Origin: Marinilactibacillus piezotolerans
Lineage (GTDB): Bacteria; Bacillota; Bacilli; Lactobacillales; Carnobacteriaceae_A
Direction: 5' to 3'
NCBI RefSeq assembly: GCF_900114235.1
Contig: NZ_FOSJ01000010.1
Location: forward strand, 1-61,909
DNA length: 61,909 nucleotides
Shown here: positions 54,101-61,909 of the stretch, piece after piece
Numbering within the stretch: position 1 is the stretch's first letter
Layout: each line of letters opens with the position of its first letter
Program-made: the position numbers and the translations under genes
Notes under the pieces: generated by a model
Database searches by the model: none
What the model saw: the letters and a program-made list of their open reading frames with translations, nothing else
What the model was told of the DNA's origin: nothing

Positions 54101-56020
54101 GATAATCCTGATTTGAATTCAGTCTTATTAGAAGATACATTTAGAGTTTACGAAGCTTCAGTAGATCAGACAGGAAAATTAACAAAAACTGATAACCTTT
54201 TAGAAGAGGATAAGGATTATACACTTTCTATAGAAACAGATAATACAACGGGAAATCAGGAATTTGTTTTATCATTTAACGATGAGATTACAGAAGCGTA
54301 TATATTAGAATATAGTTCCTTTATTGATCCTTTAACAAATAAAGGGGAGAGCATAAGTAATACTTTTAAAGTTGAAGGATTGAATGTGGAAGTTATTGAA
54401 TCGTCAGAAAACGAAGTTGATATTGTTAAAAGCAACGTTGGGGGTGGAAGCGGCTCTAGTATTCGCGGTTCTTTAGCTTTGCAAAAGACAGATGAAAGCG
54501 AGAATAAAGTTTTACAAGGTGCTGTTTTTGAGTTGCTTACCGAAGACGGCTCACAAGTTTTAAGAGTTGGTGAGACCGATAGTAATGGAGAACTTTTATT
54601 TGGAGGATTAAGAGGAGGAACTTATCTCTTAAGAGAAACAAAAGCACCAGATGGATATATAATAAGCGATGAATTAGCTGAAGGAATGTCTGTTACTTTA
54701 AATAATACTGAAGAAAATGAGGTAACAACTTTAGATCTGAAAAATTCATTAACAAAAGTAAATATAGAGAAAATTGAAATAACCAATTCTGGTACTTCTA
54801 TTATTAACGATGAAGTAACTTATAATATTTATGATAGTGAGAATAATCTGGTAAGGGAAAGCATTACAGCTCTTGATGGGATTATTACAGTCGAGAATCT
54901 TGAACCTGGGAATTACTTCATAGAAGAAGTTGCTGCACCAGATGGATATATTAGAAACACAGAACGTGTAGAATTTACGATTTCAATTAATAGTAATGGG
55001 ACGCAAACTGTTCCTACAATTGATATCATCAATTATCAAGGTAGCGTCGAATGGTATAAATTAAATGAAAAAGAAGAACCATTGCCAGGAGCTGTTTTTG
55101 AAATCACTGGTCCAAATGGATTTACCACTGAAGTAACATCCGATGAGAATGGTTTCGTTGAGGTTTTTGGATTGGCACCTGGAGACTATACTATTAAGGA
55201 AATTACAGCTTCTACAGATTATATCTTAAATACGGAAGAGGTCACTTTTACAATTGAAAATGAAAGTTTAGGTGAACCATCTCCGTTAGAATTAAATAAC
55301 TTTGTCAACTACCAGGGGAAAGTTAAATTAGTAAAAACAAACGTTATAGGAGAACCATTATCCGGTGCTGAATTTACTCTTTTAAGAGGGGGATCGGTTA
55401 TTAAAGAAAATCTGGTTTCAGATACAAATGGAGAAATATTTGTCGAAGGACTTGTTCCTGGTGAATATTCTTTCATTGAAACTGCTGCACCAGAAGGCTA
55501 TATCCTGAATAAGGATTCTGCAGATTTCACAATAAATGCAAGTAACAAAGGAGAACCAGTAGTTGTAACTGCTGGAGACTTCTTGAACTATAAAGGATCT
55601 GTTGAATTAAATAAAATCGATACTAATGGATTACCGTTAACAGGTGCGGAATTTGAAATTAGAGATCAAGAGAACAATCTGATCTAAGACAACTTAATTT
55701 CAGATGAATCCGGAAAAGTAATGGCTGAAGGACTTGCACCTGGAAAATATTCAATTCAAGAAACTGCTGCACCAGAAGGCTATCTTTTAAATACACTGCC
55801 AATTGAGTTTGAGATTGTTTTTTCAGAAAATGGGGCAGTACAAACAGTCGATGCAGGAGAGGCAATTAATTACCAGGGAAGTGTGAGAATATCTAAGAGT
55901 GATTCCAGGAATAATGGTTTACAAGGAGCAGTCTTTGAAATTAGAAACATTGACGCACTAGTGTTGCATGAAACATATTATGTTTCATGCAACACTAGTG
56001 ACTTCCTATATTTAAAATAA
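51152..56020 (+). pseudogene. Large collagen-binding-type surface adhesin, nonsense mutation and lost C-terminus
   Basis: N-terminal signal peptide (YVLTFIILLQQIFSIPFTVIA), a Ser/Glu-rich linker (~165-215), then several adhesive DUF11/Cna-A-like domains (TFDWTINYNYN, ITWEVNTNY-type motifs, ~220-1100), then CnaB/SpaA repeats from ~1110 recognisable by GAVFEI... and ETxAPEGY ends. Four repeats are complete, the fifth is cut by TAA at 55685-55687, after which the same frame continues (DNLISDESGKVMAEGLAPG). The sixth repeat stops at GAVFEIRN, where a 20-bp hairpin sequence replaces it and the frame closes at 56020. No LPxTG anchor remains. A truncated 1511-aa protein might still be secreted but not anchored. 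Confidence 0.85.
55956..56000. repeat. Perfect 20-bp hairpin at the adhesin breakpoint
   Basis: CACTAGTGTTGCATGAAACA (55956-55975), loop TATTA, then its exact complement (55981-56000). It begins where CnaB repeat 6 stops matching. No T-run follows, so it is not an obvious terminator; it may mark a deletion or insertion junction. Confidence 0.75.
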
Positions 56021-56073
56021 ATAATTTGTAGTTAAAGACAGGTAGTTTTTCTACTTTACATTAGGAATCAATA

Positions 56074-56120
56074 AACAAACTTGCGAGTACATTTATAAGT
56101 GTACTTGCAAGTTTGTTTTA
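56074..56120 (+). terminator. Terminator between adhesin remnant and ars cluster
   Basis: Arms of 18 nt starting AACAAACTTGCGAGTACA (56074-56091) and ending with TTTGTT at 56117 pair with one G-T wobble and an 8-nt loop, followed by T-rich DNA. The remaining 56021-56073 has nothing identifiable. Confidence 0.85.
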
Positions 56121-56208
56121 TTATTTCTTGTTTAAATACATAAAATTGAGTAGAATCCTGTATCAAATGAACTGATAGTCAGAATTCGGACAAAAAATCT
56201 GTTTTTTA

Positions 56209-56262
56209 TTGACTATACATAGATGAAGGTCTATATTACTTACATAGATACTTATCTATGTA
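56209..56262 (+). promoter_or_regulatory. ars promoter 1 with ArsR-type operators
   Basis: -35 TTGACT (56209-56214), 17-nt spacer, -10 TATATT (56232-56237). Between them ATAGA-N6-TCTAT forms a dyad (TATACATAGA ... TCTATATT, 56214-56237). A second dyad, TACATAGATA / TATCTATGTA around CT, lies just downstream (56241-56262). The layout suits ArsR blocking RNA polymerase. The same promoter design recurs at 58493-58521. Confidence 0.8.
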
Positions 56263-56301
56263 CGCTTATTAAATTAGTTATATAAAAGGAGCGAATAGAA
56301 G

Positions 56302-56667
56302 ATGACAGAATTAGCAATATATGAACCAGCAATGTGCTGTGCTACAGGGGTATGCGGACCATCCGTAAACGAGGATTTATTACAAATTACTTCAGTTATT
56401 AATGCTTTAGATACACTAGATGGTTTTCAAGCAACAAGATACAGCTTGTCTAGCAACCCTCAAGCATTCGTTGACAATGCGTCTTTGAGCACGCTATTAC
56501 AAGAAAAAGGTGCGGAAGCTTTACCAGTCACTTTATTAAACGGTGAAATTGTTAAAGTTGGCGATTACCCTTCAATGGAAGAAATAACAGCCTTTACAGG
56601 AGTACAATTTGTGCCAATGGATTCAGATACTGGTGGCTGTTGCGGACCCAACTCAGGATGTTGTTAG
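56302..56667 (+). CDS. arsD: Arsenic metallochaperone ArsD
   Basis: Transfers As(III)/Sb(III) to the ArsA ATPase and weakly represses the operon. The arsenic-binding cysteines Cys12, Cys13 and Cys18 are in EPAMCCATGVCGPS; C-terminal vicinal pairs Cys113-Cys114 and Cys120-Cys121 are also present. 121 aa. AAAAGGAG ribosome site; 15 nt before arsA. A second, shorter ArsD is encoded at 58882. Confidence 0.95.
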   Translation: MTELAIYEPAMCCATGVCGPSVNEDLLQITSVINALDTLDGFQATRYSLSSNPQAFVDNASLSTLLQEKGAEALPVTLLNGEIVKVGDYPSMEEITAFTGVQFVPMDSDTGGCCGPNSGCC

Positions 56668-56682
56668 GAGGATTTAAAAAAA

Positions 56683-58425
56683 ATGAGAAATTATCAACCA
56701 GAACAATTAAATCTTACAAAATATCTTTTCTTTACTGGTAAAGGCGGCGTAGGAAAAACGTCTACGGCTTGTGCTACAGCGGTATCATTAGCGGATAGCG
56801 GAAAAAACGTTATGTTGGTTAGTACGGATCCGGCTAGCAACTTGCAAGATGTTTTTGATAAAGAATTAACCAATAGCGGTCTAGAAATTCCAGAAGTCAA
56901 AGGGTTAACGGTTGCCAACTTTGATCCGGTAACTGCTGCGAATGATTACATGGAAAGTGTAGTAGGTCCTTATAGAGGAGTACTACCAGAATCAGCTGTA
57001 GCCAATATGGAAGAACAATTATTAGGTTCTTGCACTGTAGAAATTGCTTCTTTTAATGAATTTGCAGGATTTCTGACCAATCCAGAAGTAGAAGCTAAAT
57101 ATGATTACATTATTTTTGATACAGCACCAACCGGACATACATTAAGAATGTTGCAGCTTCCTTCTGCTTGGAGTAGTTTCTTGGACGAAAATACTACTGG
57201 AGTTTCCTGTATGGGACAACTATCAGGGTTAGGCGATAAACAAGAGATGTACAAACATGCAGTAGATACATTAGCCGATGGGGCAAAGACAACTTTAATG
57301 TTAGTGAGTCGCCCACAAAATGGACCGCTTATTGAAGCCAATAGAGCGTCAGAAGAATTAAAAGAAATTGGTGTTTCAAACCAACAACTCATTATCAACG
57401 GGCTATTAGAAAGACCGACGGATAGTATTTCTCAAAAGATATATGATGAACAACAATTGACTTTAAAAAATATGCCTGAAAATTTGAAACAATTCCCAGC
57501 ATTTATGGTTCCACTACGTTCTTATAACGTTACAGGTGTGGAAAATCTCCGATCGCTCTTAAAATCAGATCAAGCAAATGTCGTAGTAAAAGCGCAAGAA
57601 GTAAATGCCTACCCTAAATTGCAACACATTGTAGATGAGTTAAATCGGACGCATAAAAAAGTTATTTTCACTATGGGTAAAGGCGGCGTTGGTAAAACGA
57701 CGATTGCGGCTGCTATCGCTACAGGTTTGGCCGCTAAAGGGAAAAAAGTTCATTTAGCCACAACAGATCCTGCGGCACATTTGGGTTTTGTTATACAAGA
57801 GTCGGACTCGATTAAAATGAGCCATATCGACGAGAAAAAAGAACTAGCGGATTATAAAGAAGAAGTGTTGTCTAAATCTCGTGAAACGATGTCTTCTGAA
57901 GAGTTAGATTATGTTGAAGAAGATTTGCGTTCTCCTTGTACCCAAGAAATTGCTGTTTTCAGAAGATTTGCAGAAATCGTGGCTACAGCTGACTGCGATG
58001 TAGTGGTGATTGACACTGCGCCAACTGGTCACACGCTATTACTATTAGATTCTTCCCAAAGCTATGCGAAAGAAGTAGAAAGAACTTCTGGTGAAGTGCC
58101 TGAGGCAGTTCGCAGATTGTTGCCAGTTTTACAAGATCCAAAACAAACTGAAGTGGTTATGGTAACTTTACCGGAAAATACCCCCGTTTATGAATCAATG
58201 CGTCTACAAGAAGATTTAGACCGTGCAGGAATCGCACATACGTGGTGGTTATTAAACAATAGCATGTTAGCGAGCGGTACGACCAATGAAATTTTAATGG
58301 CTCGTGCTCAAGGCGAAGTGACTTGGATTAATAAAGTAGCAGAATTATCTGACAATCATTTTGCGGTGGTTGAATGGAGTCATACAGAAGTAAAAGGTTC
58401 AGTAATAGAAACTATTTTAAATTAG
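56683..58425 (+). CDS. arsA: Arsenite-transporting ATPase subunit ArsA
   Basis: Tandem-duplicated ATPase that powers arsenite efflux with an ArsB-type pump. Two P-loops GKGGVGKT (19-26 and 332-339), two DTAPTGHTL signal sequences, and the three metal-binding cysteines Cys117 (GSCTVEIA), Cys176 (VSCMGQLSG) and Cys419 (SPCTQEIA) are all present. 580 aa, complete. TAGGAGG ribosome site. No arsB or acr3 gene follows within the window, so the membrane partner must be beyond it or elsewhere. Confidence 0.95.
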   Translation: MRNYQPEQLNLTKYLFFTGKGGVGKTSTACATAVSLADSGKNVMLVSTDPASNLQDVFDKELTNSGLEIPEVKGLTVANFDPVTAANDYMESVVGPYRGVLPESAVANMEEQLLGSCTVEIASFNEFAGFLTNPEVEAKYDYIIFDTAPTGHTLRMLQLPSAWSSFLDENTTGVSCMGQLSGLGDKQEMYKHAVDTLADGAKTTLMLVSRPQNGPLIEANRASEELKEIGVSNQQLIINGLLERPTDSISQKIYDEQQLTLKNMPENLKQFPAFMVPLRSYNVTGVENLRSLLKSDQANVVVKAQEVNAYPKLQHIVDELNRTHKKVIFTMGKGGVGKTTIAAAIATGLAAKGKKVHLATTDPAAHLGFVIQESDSIKMSHIDEKKELADYKEEVLSKSRETMSSEELDYVEEDLRSPCTQEIAVFRRFAEIVATADCDVVVIDTAPTGHTLLLLDSSQSYAKEVERTSGEVPEAVRRLLPVLQDPKQTEVVMVTLPENTPVYESMRLQEDLDRAGIAHTWWLLNNSMLASGTTNEILMARAQGEVTWINKVAELSDNHFAVVEWSHTEVKGSVIETILN

Positions 58426-58438
58426 CAATAATAATTAT

Positions 58439-58478
58439 CCTATACATAGACAATAGGCTTCTATGTATGGCTTTTTCT
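58439..58478 (+). terminator. Terminator of arsDA
   Basis: CTATACATAGA (58439-58449) pairs with TCTATGTATGG (58460-58470) and leads into CTTTTTC. The arms resemble the ars operator sequence but with 10-nt spacing, so it probably terminates rather than binds ArsR. Confidence 0.65.
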
Positions 58479-58492
58479 TTTTTGAAAAAATA

Positions 58493-58521
58493 TTGTGTAT
58501 ATATAGAATATCGTCTATATT
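58493..58521 (+). promoter_or_regulatory. ars promoter 2 with ArsR-type operator
   Basis: -35 TTGTGT (58493-58498), 17-nt spacer, -10 TATATT (58516-58521), with TATATATAGA-N6-TCTATATT across the spacer (58498-58521). Spacing and operator placement are identical to ars promoter 1, implying one regulator for both transcripts. Confidence 0.75.
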
Positions 58522-58559
58522 AAGAATTAAGTAGAACAAGGATGAAAGGAGTTCTAAAA

Positions 58560-58904
58560 GTGGACTATGAATCTTATGCAAGAACGATGAAAGCTTTATC
58601 TGACCCTAAGAGAGTGAAAATATTAGATATGCTTTCTTGTGGAACAATGTGTGCTTGTGATGTGCTGGAACATTTTGATTTTACTCAACCCACTTTATCC
58701 CATCATATAAAAATACTGGTAGAGGCAGGCCTGGTGACTACTGAAAAAAGTGGAACTTGGCACAATTATTCCATTAATCAAGAAAGCGTAGAACAATTAA
58801 TTGAGAATACAGCAGCTGTCTTTTCTCCTTCGGAAAGATGTGTATGTATCATTGACTCTAATCTGGAAGGAGAGAGTGGATTTGAAAAAATTAATTCTTT
58901 ATGA
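58560..58904 (+). CDS. arsR: ArsR-family arsenic-responsive repressor
   Basis: Winged-helix repressor released by As(III). The metal-site motif MCACDVLEHF (two Cys around position 31-33) lies in the recognition region as in classical ArsR; HTH follows (FTQPTLSHHIKILVEAGLV). A C-terminal ERCVC pair could be a second site. GTG at 58560 is preferred (AAAGGAG 8 nt upstream); ATG 58542 is on the ribosome site. 114 aa. It probably binds both ars promoters. Confidence 0.92.
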   Translation: MDYESYARTMKALSDPKRVKILDMLSCGTMCACDVLEHFDFTQPTLSHHIKILVEAGLVTTEKSGTWHNYSINQESVEQLIENTAAVFSPSERCVCIIDSNLEGESGFEKINSL

Positions 58905-59211
58905 GCCAGCAATGTGTTGTAGTACGGGAGTGTGTGGTCCTTCAATAGATAAAGATTTGATACGAGTGACTTCCGTTATTAAAGAATTAAAGAAAGTAGA
59001 AGGCGTTCAAGCTGTACGCTATAATTTATCCAACAATCCGAACTCTTTCGTTCGCAATAGCAAGGTCAGTGAAATGCTACAAGAAAAAGGCATGGAAGTT
59101 TTGCCGATAACTGTAGTGAATGACGAGATTGTTAAGACAAATTCATATCCTTCCAATAAGGAAATCGAAAGTTATCTCGACGTTCCTATAGGAACGTCAG
59201 TGAGCAACTAA
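58882..59211 (+). CDS. arsD: Second ArsD-like metallochaperone, lacking C-terminal Cys pairs
   Basis: 109-aa ArsD paralogue with Cys12, Cys13 and Cys18 in EPAMCCSTGVCGPS but no later vicinal cysteines. TTG start at 58882 with GGAGAGAG upstream, overlapping the arsR end by 23 nt. About 50% identical by eye to the first ArsD. Two ArsDs per cluster are known in Lactobacillus ars loci; here the copies split between the two transcripts. Confidence 0.88.
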   Translation: MKKLILYEPAMCCSTGVCGPSIDKDLIRVTSVIKELKKVEGVQAVRYNLSNNPNSFVRNSKVSEMLQEKGMEVLPITVVNDEIVKTNSYPSNKEIESYLDVPIGTSVSN

Positions 59212-59272
59212 TTTTTGATATGAAAGAAAATCATGAGTTACGAAATTACTTTAAAGAAAAGAGCTGGGAAAT

Positions 59273-60940
59273 ATGAGAATTGTAATAATCGGATCAGTGG
59301 CTGCGGGCACATCTGTAGCGGCAAAAGCAAGAAGAAACACAGAAGAAGCAGAAATTGTAGTATATGATCAAGGGAAAGACATTTCTTATTCCGTTTGCGG
59401 AATTCCTTATCAAATGGGTGGGGAAGTTGAAAGTATCGATTCTTTAACACCACGTAATGCAGAATGGTTCAAAAAAAGATATGAAGTAGATATCTTTACA
59501 GAACATAAAGTAACTAAAATAAATCACGAGCAGAAAACACTCGAAATAAAAGATTTAGCTTCTGGAGAAACCAAAGAAGACCATTACGATGTCTTAGTTT
59601 TGGCCACTGGAGCCTCACCATTCACGCCACCTCCATTTAATCAAAATCAATATGATAATGTCTTCCAAGTGCGTAATATTCAAGACGCTCAAGACTTTGC
59701 TGCTTTTTCAACGAAACAGCCTAAAAAAGCTTTGATTATTGGTGCTGGATTTATCGGTTTAGAAATGACAGAACAATTAGTTCACAAAGGATTAGAGGTA
59801 ACGGTCGTCCAGTTGGAAGACCAAGTAATGCCACCCATGGACGCGGATATGACTTTCCGAGTGGAAGAACATATGCGTGAAAAAGGAGTTCATCTTATCC
59901 TGAATGATACGGTAAAATCCATTGAAGGAGAATCCTCAATAGAGAGAGTAACAACTACAAATGGGGTTACGATTGAAACAGATATCGTCATCTTGTCTGC
60001 AGGTATACGTCCAAACACTGAACTAGCTAAAGAGATTGGTGTGGAAATTGGAGCTACAAGAGCGATTGCGGTGAATAAAAAAATGCAAACCAATCTTCCA
60101 GATATTTATGCCGTTGGAGACGTGGCAGAAAGCTTCTCTGTGATTACAGGAAAACCCATCTACCGTCCATTAGGATCAACGGCCAATAAAATGGGTCGAA
60201 TTGCTGGAGATGTGATTACTGGCGGAAACCTAGAACATCGCGGCGTATTAGGTACCGGAATTTTCCGAATTTTTGATTTGCATGTTGGGCAAACAGGTCT
60301 AACAGAGAAAGAAGCCAAAGCAGAAGGTTATGAAGTTGAAGTTCTATATAATATCAAACCAGATCATGCTGAATATCTTGGTGGGAAAGAATTAACGATT
60401 AAAGCTTTAGCTGATAAAGAAACGAGTCGCATTTTAGGTGCACAAGTGATTGGAAAAGGCGGAGTAGATAAACGAATCGATGTACTTGCAACAGCCATTA
60501 CATTTGGAGCCAAAGCAGAAGATCTCTTCCACCTGGATTTAGCCTATGCGCCACCATTTGCAACTACGAAAGATCCAGTCCTCTACACGGGTATGGCATT
60601 GGACAATGCGCTTCACAGAAATCCATTGATTACCCCAGAGGAAATTTTAAGACGTCAAGAAAATGGCGAGAAAATGCAAATAATTGATACGCGTTCGAAA
60701 AAAGATCATGAAAAATCTCATGTTAAGGGAGCTGTTCACATTGGCTTATATGATTTGAGAAGCCATTTAGAAAACCTAGATAAGAATGTCCCTACTGTAA
60801 CGTACTGCAATAAAGGCACGACGGGCAATGCTGCACAAAATGTGTTGCTAAACCATGGTTTCAACGAAGTTTATAATCTTTCTGGCGGAAACAAGAACTA
60901 CCAAAGTTATGTAAAAATGTTAGAATCGAAGTCGAAATAG
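59273..60940 (+). CDS. cdr: CoA-disulfide reductase with C-terminal rhodanese domain
   Basis: FAD/NAD(P)H-dependent reductase of CoA-disulfide or related polysulfide substrates. N-terminal FAD motif IIGSVAAGTS, redox Cys42 in YSVCGIPY, NAD motif IIGAGFIGLEM, second FAD motif IYAVGDVAE, and a rhodanese domain from ~455 with active Cys512 in TYCNKGTTG. 555 aa, the usual CoADR-RHD length. It follows arsR-arsD with GAAAAGAG before the ATG and recurs in Lactobacillales ars clusters, where it may supply reduced thiol or handle thiol-arsenic stress (inference). Confidence 0.9.
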   Translation: MRIVIIGSVAAGTSVAAKARRNTEEAEIVVYDQGKDISYSVCGIPYQMGGEVESIDSLTPRNAEWFKKRYEVDIFTEHKVTKINHEQKTLEIKDLASGETKEDHYDVLVLATGASPFTPPPFNQNQYDNVFQVRNIQDAQDFAAFSTKQPKKALIIGAGFIGLEMTEQLVHKGLEVTVVQLEDQVMPPMDADMTFRVEEHMREKGVHLILNDTVKSIEGESSIERVTTTNGVTIETDIVILSAGIRPNTELAKEIGVEIGATRAIAVNKKMQTNLPDIYAVGDVAESFSVITGKPIYRPLGSTANKMGRIAGDVITGGNLEHRGVLGTGIFRIFDLHVGQTGLTEKEAKAEGYEVEVLYNIKPDHAEYLGGKELTIKALADKETSRILGAQVIGKGGVDKRIDVLATAITFGAKAEDLFHLDLAYAPPFATTKDPVLYTGMALDNALHRNPLITPEEILRRQENGEKMQIIDTRSKKDHEKSHVKGAVHIGLYDLRSHLENLDKNVPTVTYCNKGTTGNAAQNVLLNHGFNEVYNLSGGNKNYQSYVKMLESKSK

Positions 60941-60942
60941 AT

Positions 60943-60988
60943 AAAAAAAAACCAGACAGCATATTTTAGCTGTCTGGTTTTTTTATTA
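60943..60988 (+). terminator. Terminator of the arsR-arsD-cdr transcript
   Basis: Stem ACCAGACAGC / GCTGTCTGGT (60951-60960 and 60969-60978) extended by flanking A/T runs, followed by seven T. Confidence 0.92.
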
Positions 60989-61085
60989 TAAGCAATAGCG
61001 AATGAGCTAAGGAACATTAAACGGCTTGTTGCAGTTGATAACGGGTATTTAGACTTTATAAAGAAATACAGTCTCGTGTTAGTAC

Positions 61086-61118
61086 GGAAAATAGATTAAA
61101 GAATTTAATCTATTTTCC
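61086..61118 (-). terminator. Terminator overlapping the thioredoxin-like gene end
   Basis: 15-bp perfect stem GGAAAATAGATTAAA / TTTAATCTATTTTCC with a 3-nt loop. It overlaps the last codons of the minus-strand gene; no separate T-run beyond the stem. Confidence 0.6.
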
Positions 61119-61380
61119 CCAACCCTGCGTTCTTCAAAACCTCGAAGTCAATCCCTCTGTTGCTACAACAGTTGGCCAACTGGCCGTTCACTGCAACTGC
61201 TGGAATAGTTTCTATTCCGTATTCCTTTGCTTTCGTTTCGCATTCTTTTGTTTCACACTTTTTGTTCAAATCATATACTACGACTTCACAATTCTGGCAT
61301 GCTTGCTCTTTTACTTGTTGAACCGCATTGTTACATAGATAGCAACCTGCAGTGAAAACTTCGACTATTCTTTTAGCCAT
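61105..61380 (-). CDS. Thioredoxin/glutaredoxin-like protein with CxxC and extra cysteines
   Basis: 91-aa thioredoxin-fold protein: VEVFTAGCYLCNNAV contains the CxxC active pair (Cys13, Cys16), and IETIPAVAVNGQLANCC has the cis-Pro plus a vicinal Cys pair near the end. Two more Cys in CETKECETK. Overlaps the MerR gene's 3' end by 8 nt, with AGGAGG upstream. The MerR context suggests a role in metal or thiol stress, for example handling a bound metal, but this is inference. Confidence 0.85.
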   Translation of the reverse strand: MAKRIVEVFTAGCYLCNNAVQQVKEQACQNCEVVVYDLNKKCETKECETKAKEYGIETIPAVAVNGQLANCCSNRGIDFEVLKNAGLGKID

Positions 61381-61792
61381 TATTATCTCCTCCTGTTAAA
61401 CTCTTAATGATTGGACACCCACATTGAGAACTACCTGTTCCAGCGCATTGAGCGGATAAATCTTGTAAAACTACTTTTATTTTTTCTAAGTCTTTTATCT
61501 GTGCTTCAATCTCATTAATTTTTTGGGTAGCAAACTGAAAGACTTCTTCAGAATCAAATTGAGTTTCATTGTCCGTGATAGAAATGAGTTTCTTTATTTC
61601 ATTGAGCGTAAAACCAAGCTCTTGTGAGCGTTTAATAAATTTGATGCGATCTACATCTTCCAAAGAAAAAACTCGGTAACCCGCCTCGGTTCTTGGAGGC
61701 TCAGGAATAAGCTGACGTTTTTCATAATACCGCACTGTTTCAATATTGACATGAGACTTTTCGGCAATCTCGCTTATTTTTAAGCCATTCAC
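61373..61792 (-). CDS. MerR-family metal-responsive regulator, atypical cysteines
   Basis: N-terminal MerR winged helix (KISEIAEKSHVNIETVRYYE), coiled-coil dimer helix, C-terminal loop SAQCAGTGSSQCGCPIIKSL matching the MerR Hg-site cysteines near the end (Cys117/Cys126 of Tn501 MerR). The Cys82 equivalent at the start of the dimer helix is not cysteine here, so a canonical three-Cys Hg(II) site is incomplete. GTG at 61792 is used (GGGTGAG upstream); a longer frame to 61849 would run through the promoter. About 139 aa. It probably controls itself and the downstream thioredoxin-like gene. Confidence 0.85.
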   Translation of the reverse strand: MNGLKISEIAEKSHVNIETVRYYEKRQLIPEPPRTEAGYRVFSLEDVDRIKFIKRSQELGFTLNEIKKLISITDNETQFDSEEVFQFATQKINEIEAQIKDLEKIKVVLQDLSAQCAGTGSSQCGCPIIKSLTGGDNNG

Positions 61793-61811
61793 TCTCTCAC
61801 CCTCTTCTTCA

Positions 61812-61843
61812 TTTATACACCCTGTACCTAGGTATAAGGTCAA
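61812..61843 (-). promoter_or_regulatory. MerR-type promoter with long spacer and dyad
   Basis: On the minus strand: -35 TTGACC (61843-61838), 20-nt spacer, -10 TATAAA (61817-61812). The dyad ACCTTATACC / GGTACAGGGT (around TA, 61840-61819) sits in the spacer. MerR regulators activate such overlong-spacer promoters by twisting the DNA. Confidence 0.85.
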
Positions 61844-61909
61844 GACCAATCAGTTAATTTTTTATACTCTCATATGTCTCTATTTTAACATGTGAATAGA
61901 CGATTTACT

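Overview
The window looks like a low-GC chromosomal segment from a Lactobacillales bacterium, most like Carnobacteriaceae or Enterococcaceae. The clues are glpK-glpO-glpF with a GlpO-type oxidase, many PTS permeases, Mga-like regulators, DUF3284 and CoA-disulfide reductase. The genus is an inference. I found no rRNA, tRNA or CRISPR array.

Layout. 1-882: right end of an IS21-family element (istB plus four terminal repeats 22 nt apart). 1.0-4.7 kb: RpiR regulator, GH1 phospho-beta-glucosidase and a PTS EIIC. 5.0-6.3 kb: frameshifted Na+/H+ antiporter. 6.8-11.3 kb: beta-glucoside PTS operon (EIIB, LicR-type activator, EIIA, small membrane protein, EIIC). 11.9-24.0 kb: accessory and defence island with an IS256-like remnant, a RloA/RloB (AbiL-like) pair whose second gene is broken, a complete four-gene Wadjet system, small unknown ORFs and MazEF. 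24.3-30.7 kb: second beta-glycoside locus (ChbG-type deacetylase, GntR regulator, GH4 enzyme, EIIC, small proteins, DUF3284, TIM-barrel-like protein). 31.2-34.0 kb: NADH-oxidase-like flavoprotein overlapping an Mga-like regulator. 34.0-36.1 kb: a broken nucleotidyltransferase cassette between 72-bp direct repeats. 36.2-40.3 kb: glycerol operon. 41.4-46.6 kb: DUF protein, CpsB-like phosphatase, sigma-factor/amidase operon behind a perfect 26-bp palindrome, and a convergent ComK-like gene. 46.9-49.1 kb: amino-acid ABC transporter without an ATPase gene. 49.4-56.0 kb: Mga-like regulator divergent from a truncated CnaB-repeat adhesin. 56.2-61.8 kb: arsenic cluster (arsD-arsA; arsR-arsD-CoA-disulfide reductase) and a MerR/thioredoxin-like pair with a textbook MerR promoter.

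How the genes fit together. Three EIIC permeases (3390, 9956, 27404) share only one visible EIIB and one EIIA, so the PTS modules probably pool these subunits. cre-like sites occur at the GH1, LicR-operon and glpK promoters. Gene decay recurs: a 17-nt frameshift in the antiporter, a 16-bp tandem duplication plus two further lesions in rloB, a nonsense codon in the nucleotidyltransferase, a stop and truncation in the adhesin, and a mazF 3' remnant at 4.7 kb. Two intergenic arrays 10 kb apart (30.8 and 40.7 kb) carry the same 52-bp repeat.

The points most worth following are the Wadjet island with its trailing small ORFs, the slippage-type lesion in rloB, the palindrome/sigma/amidase/ComK-like neighbourhood, the 52-bp repeat family, and the two ars promoters with identically placed operators.
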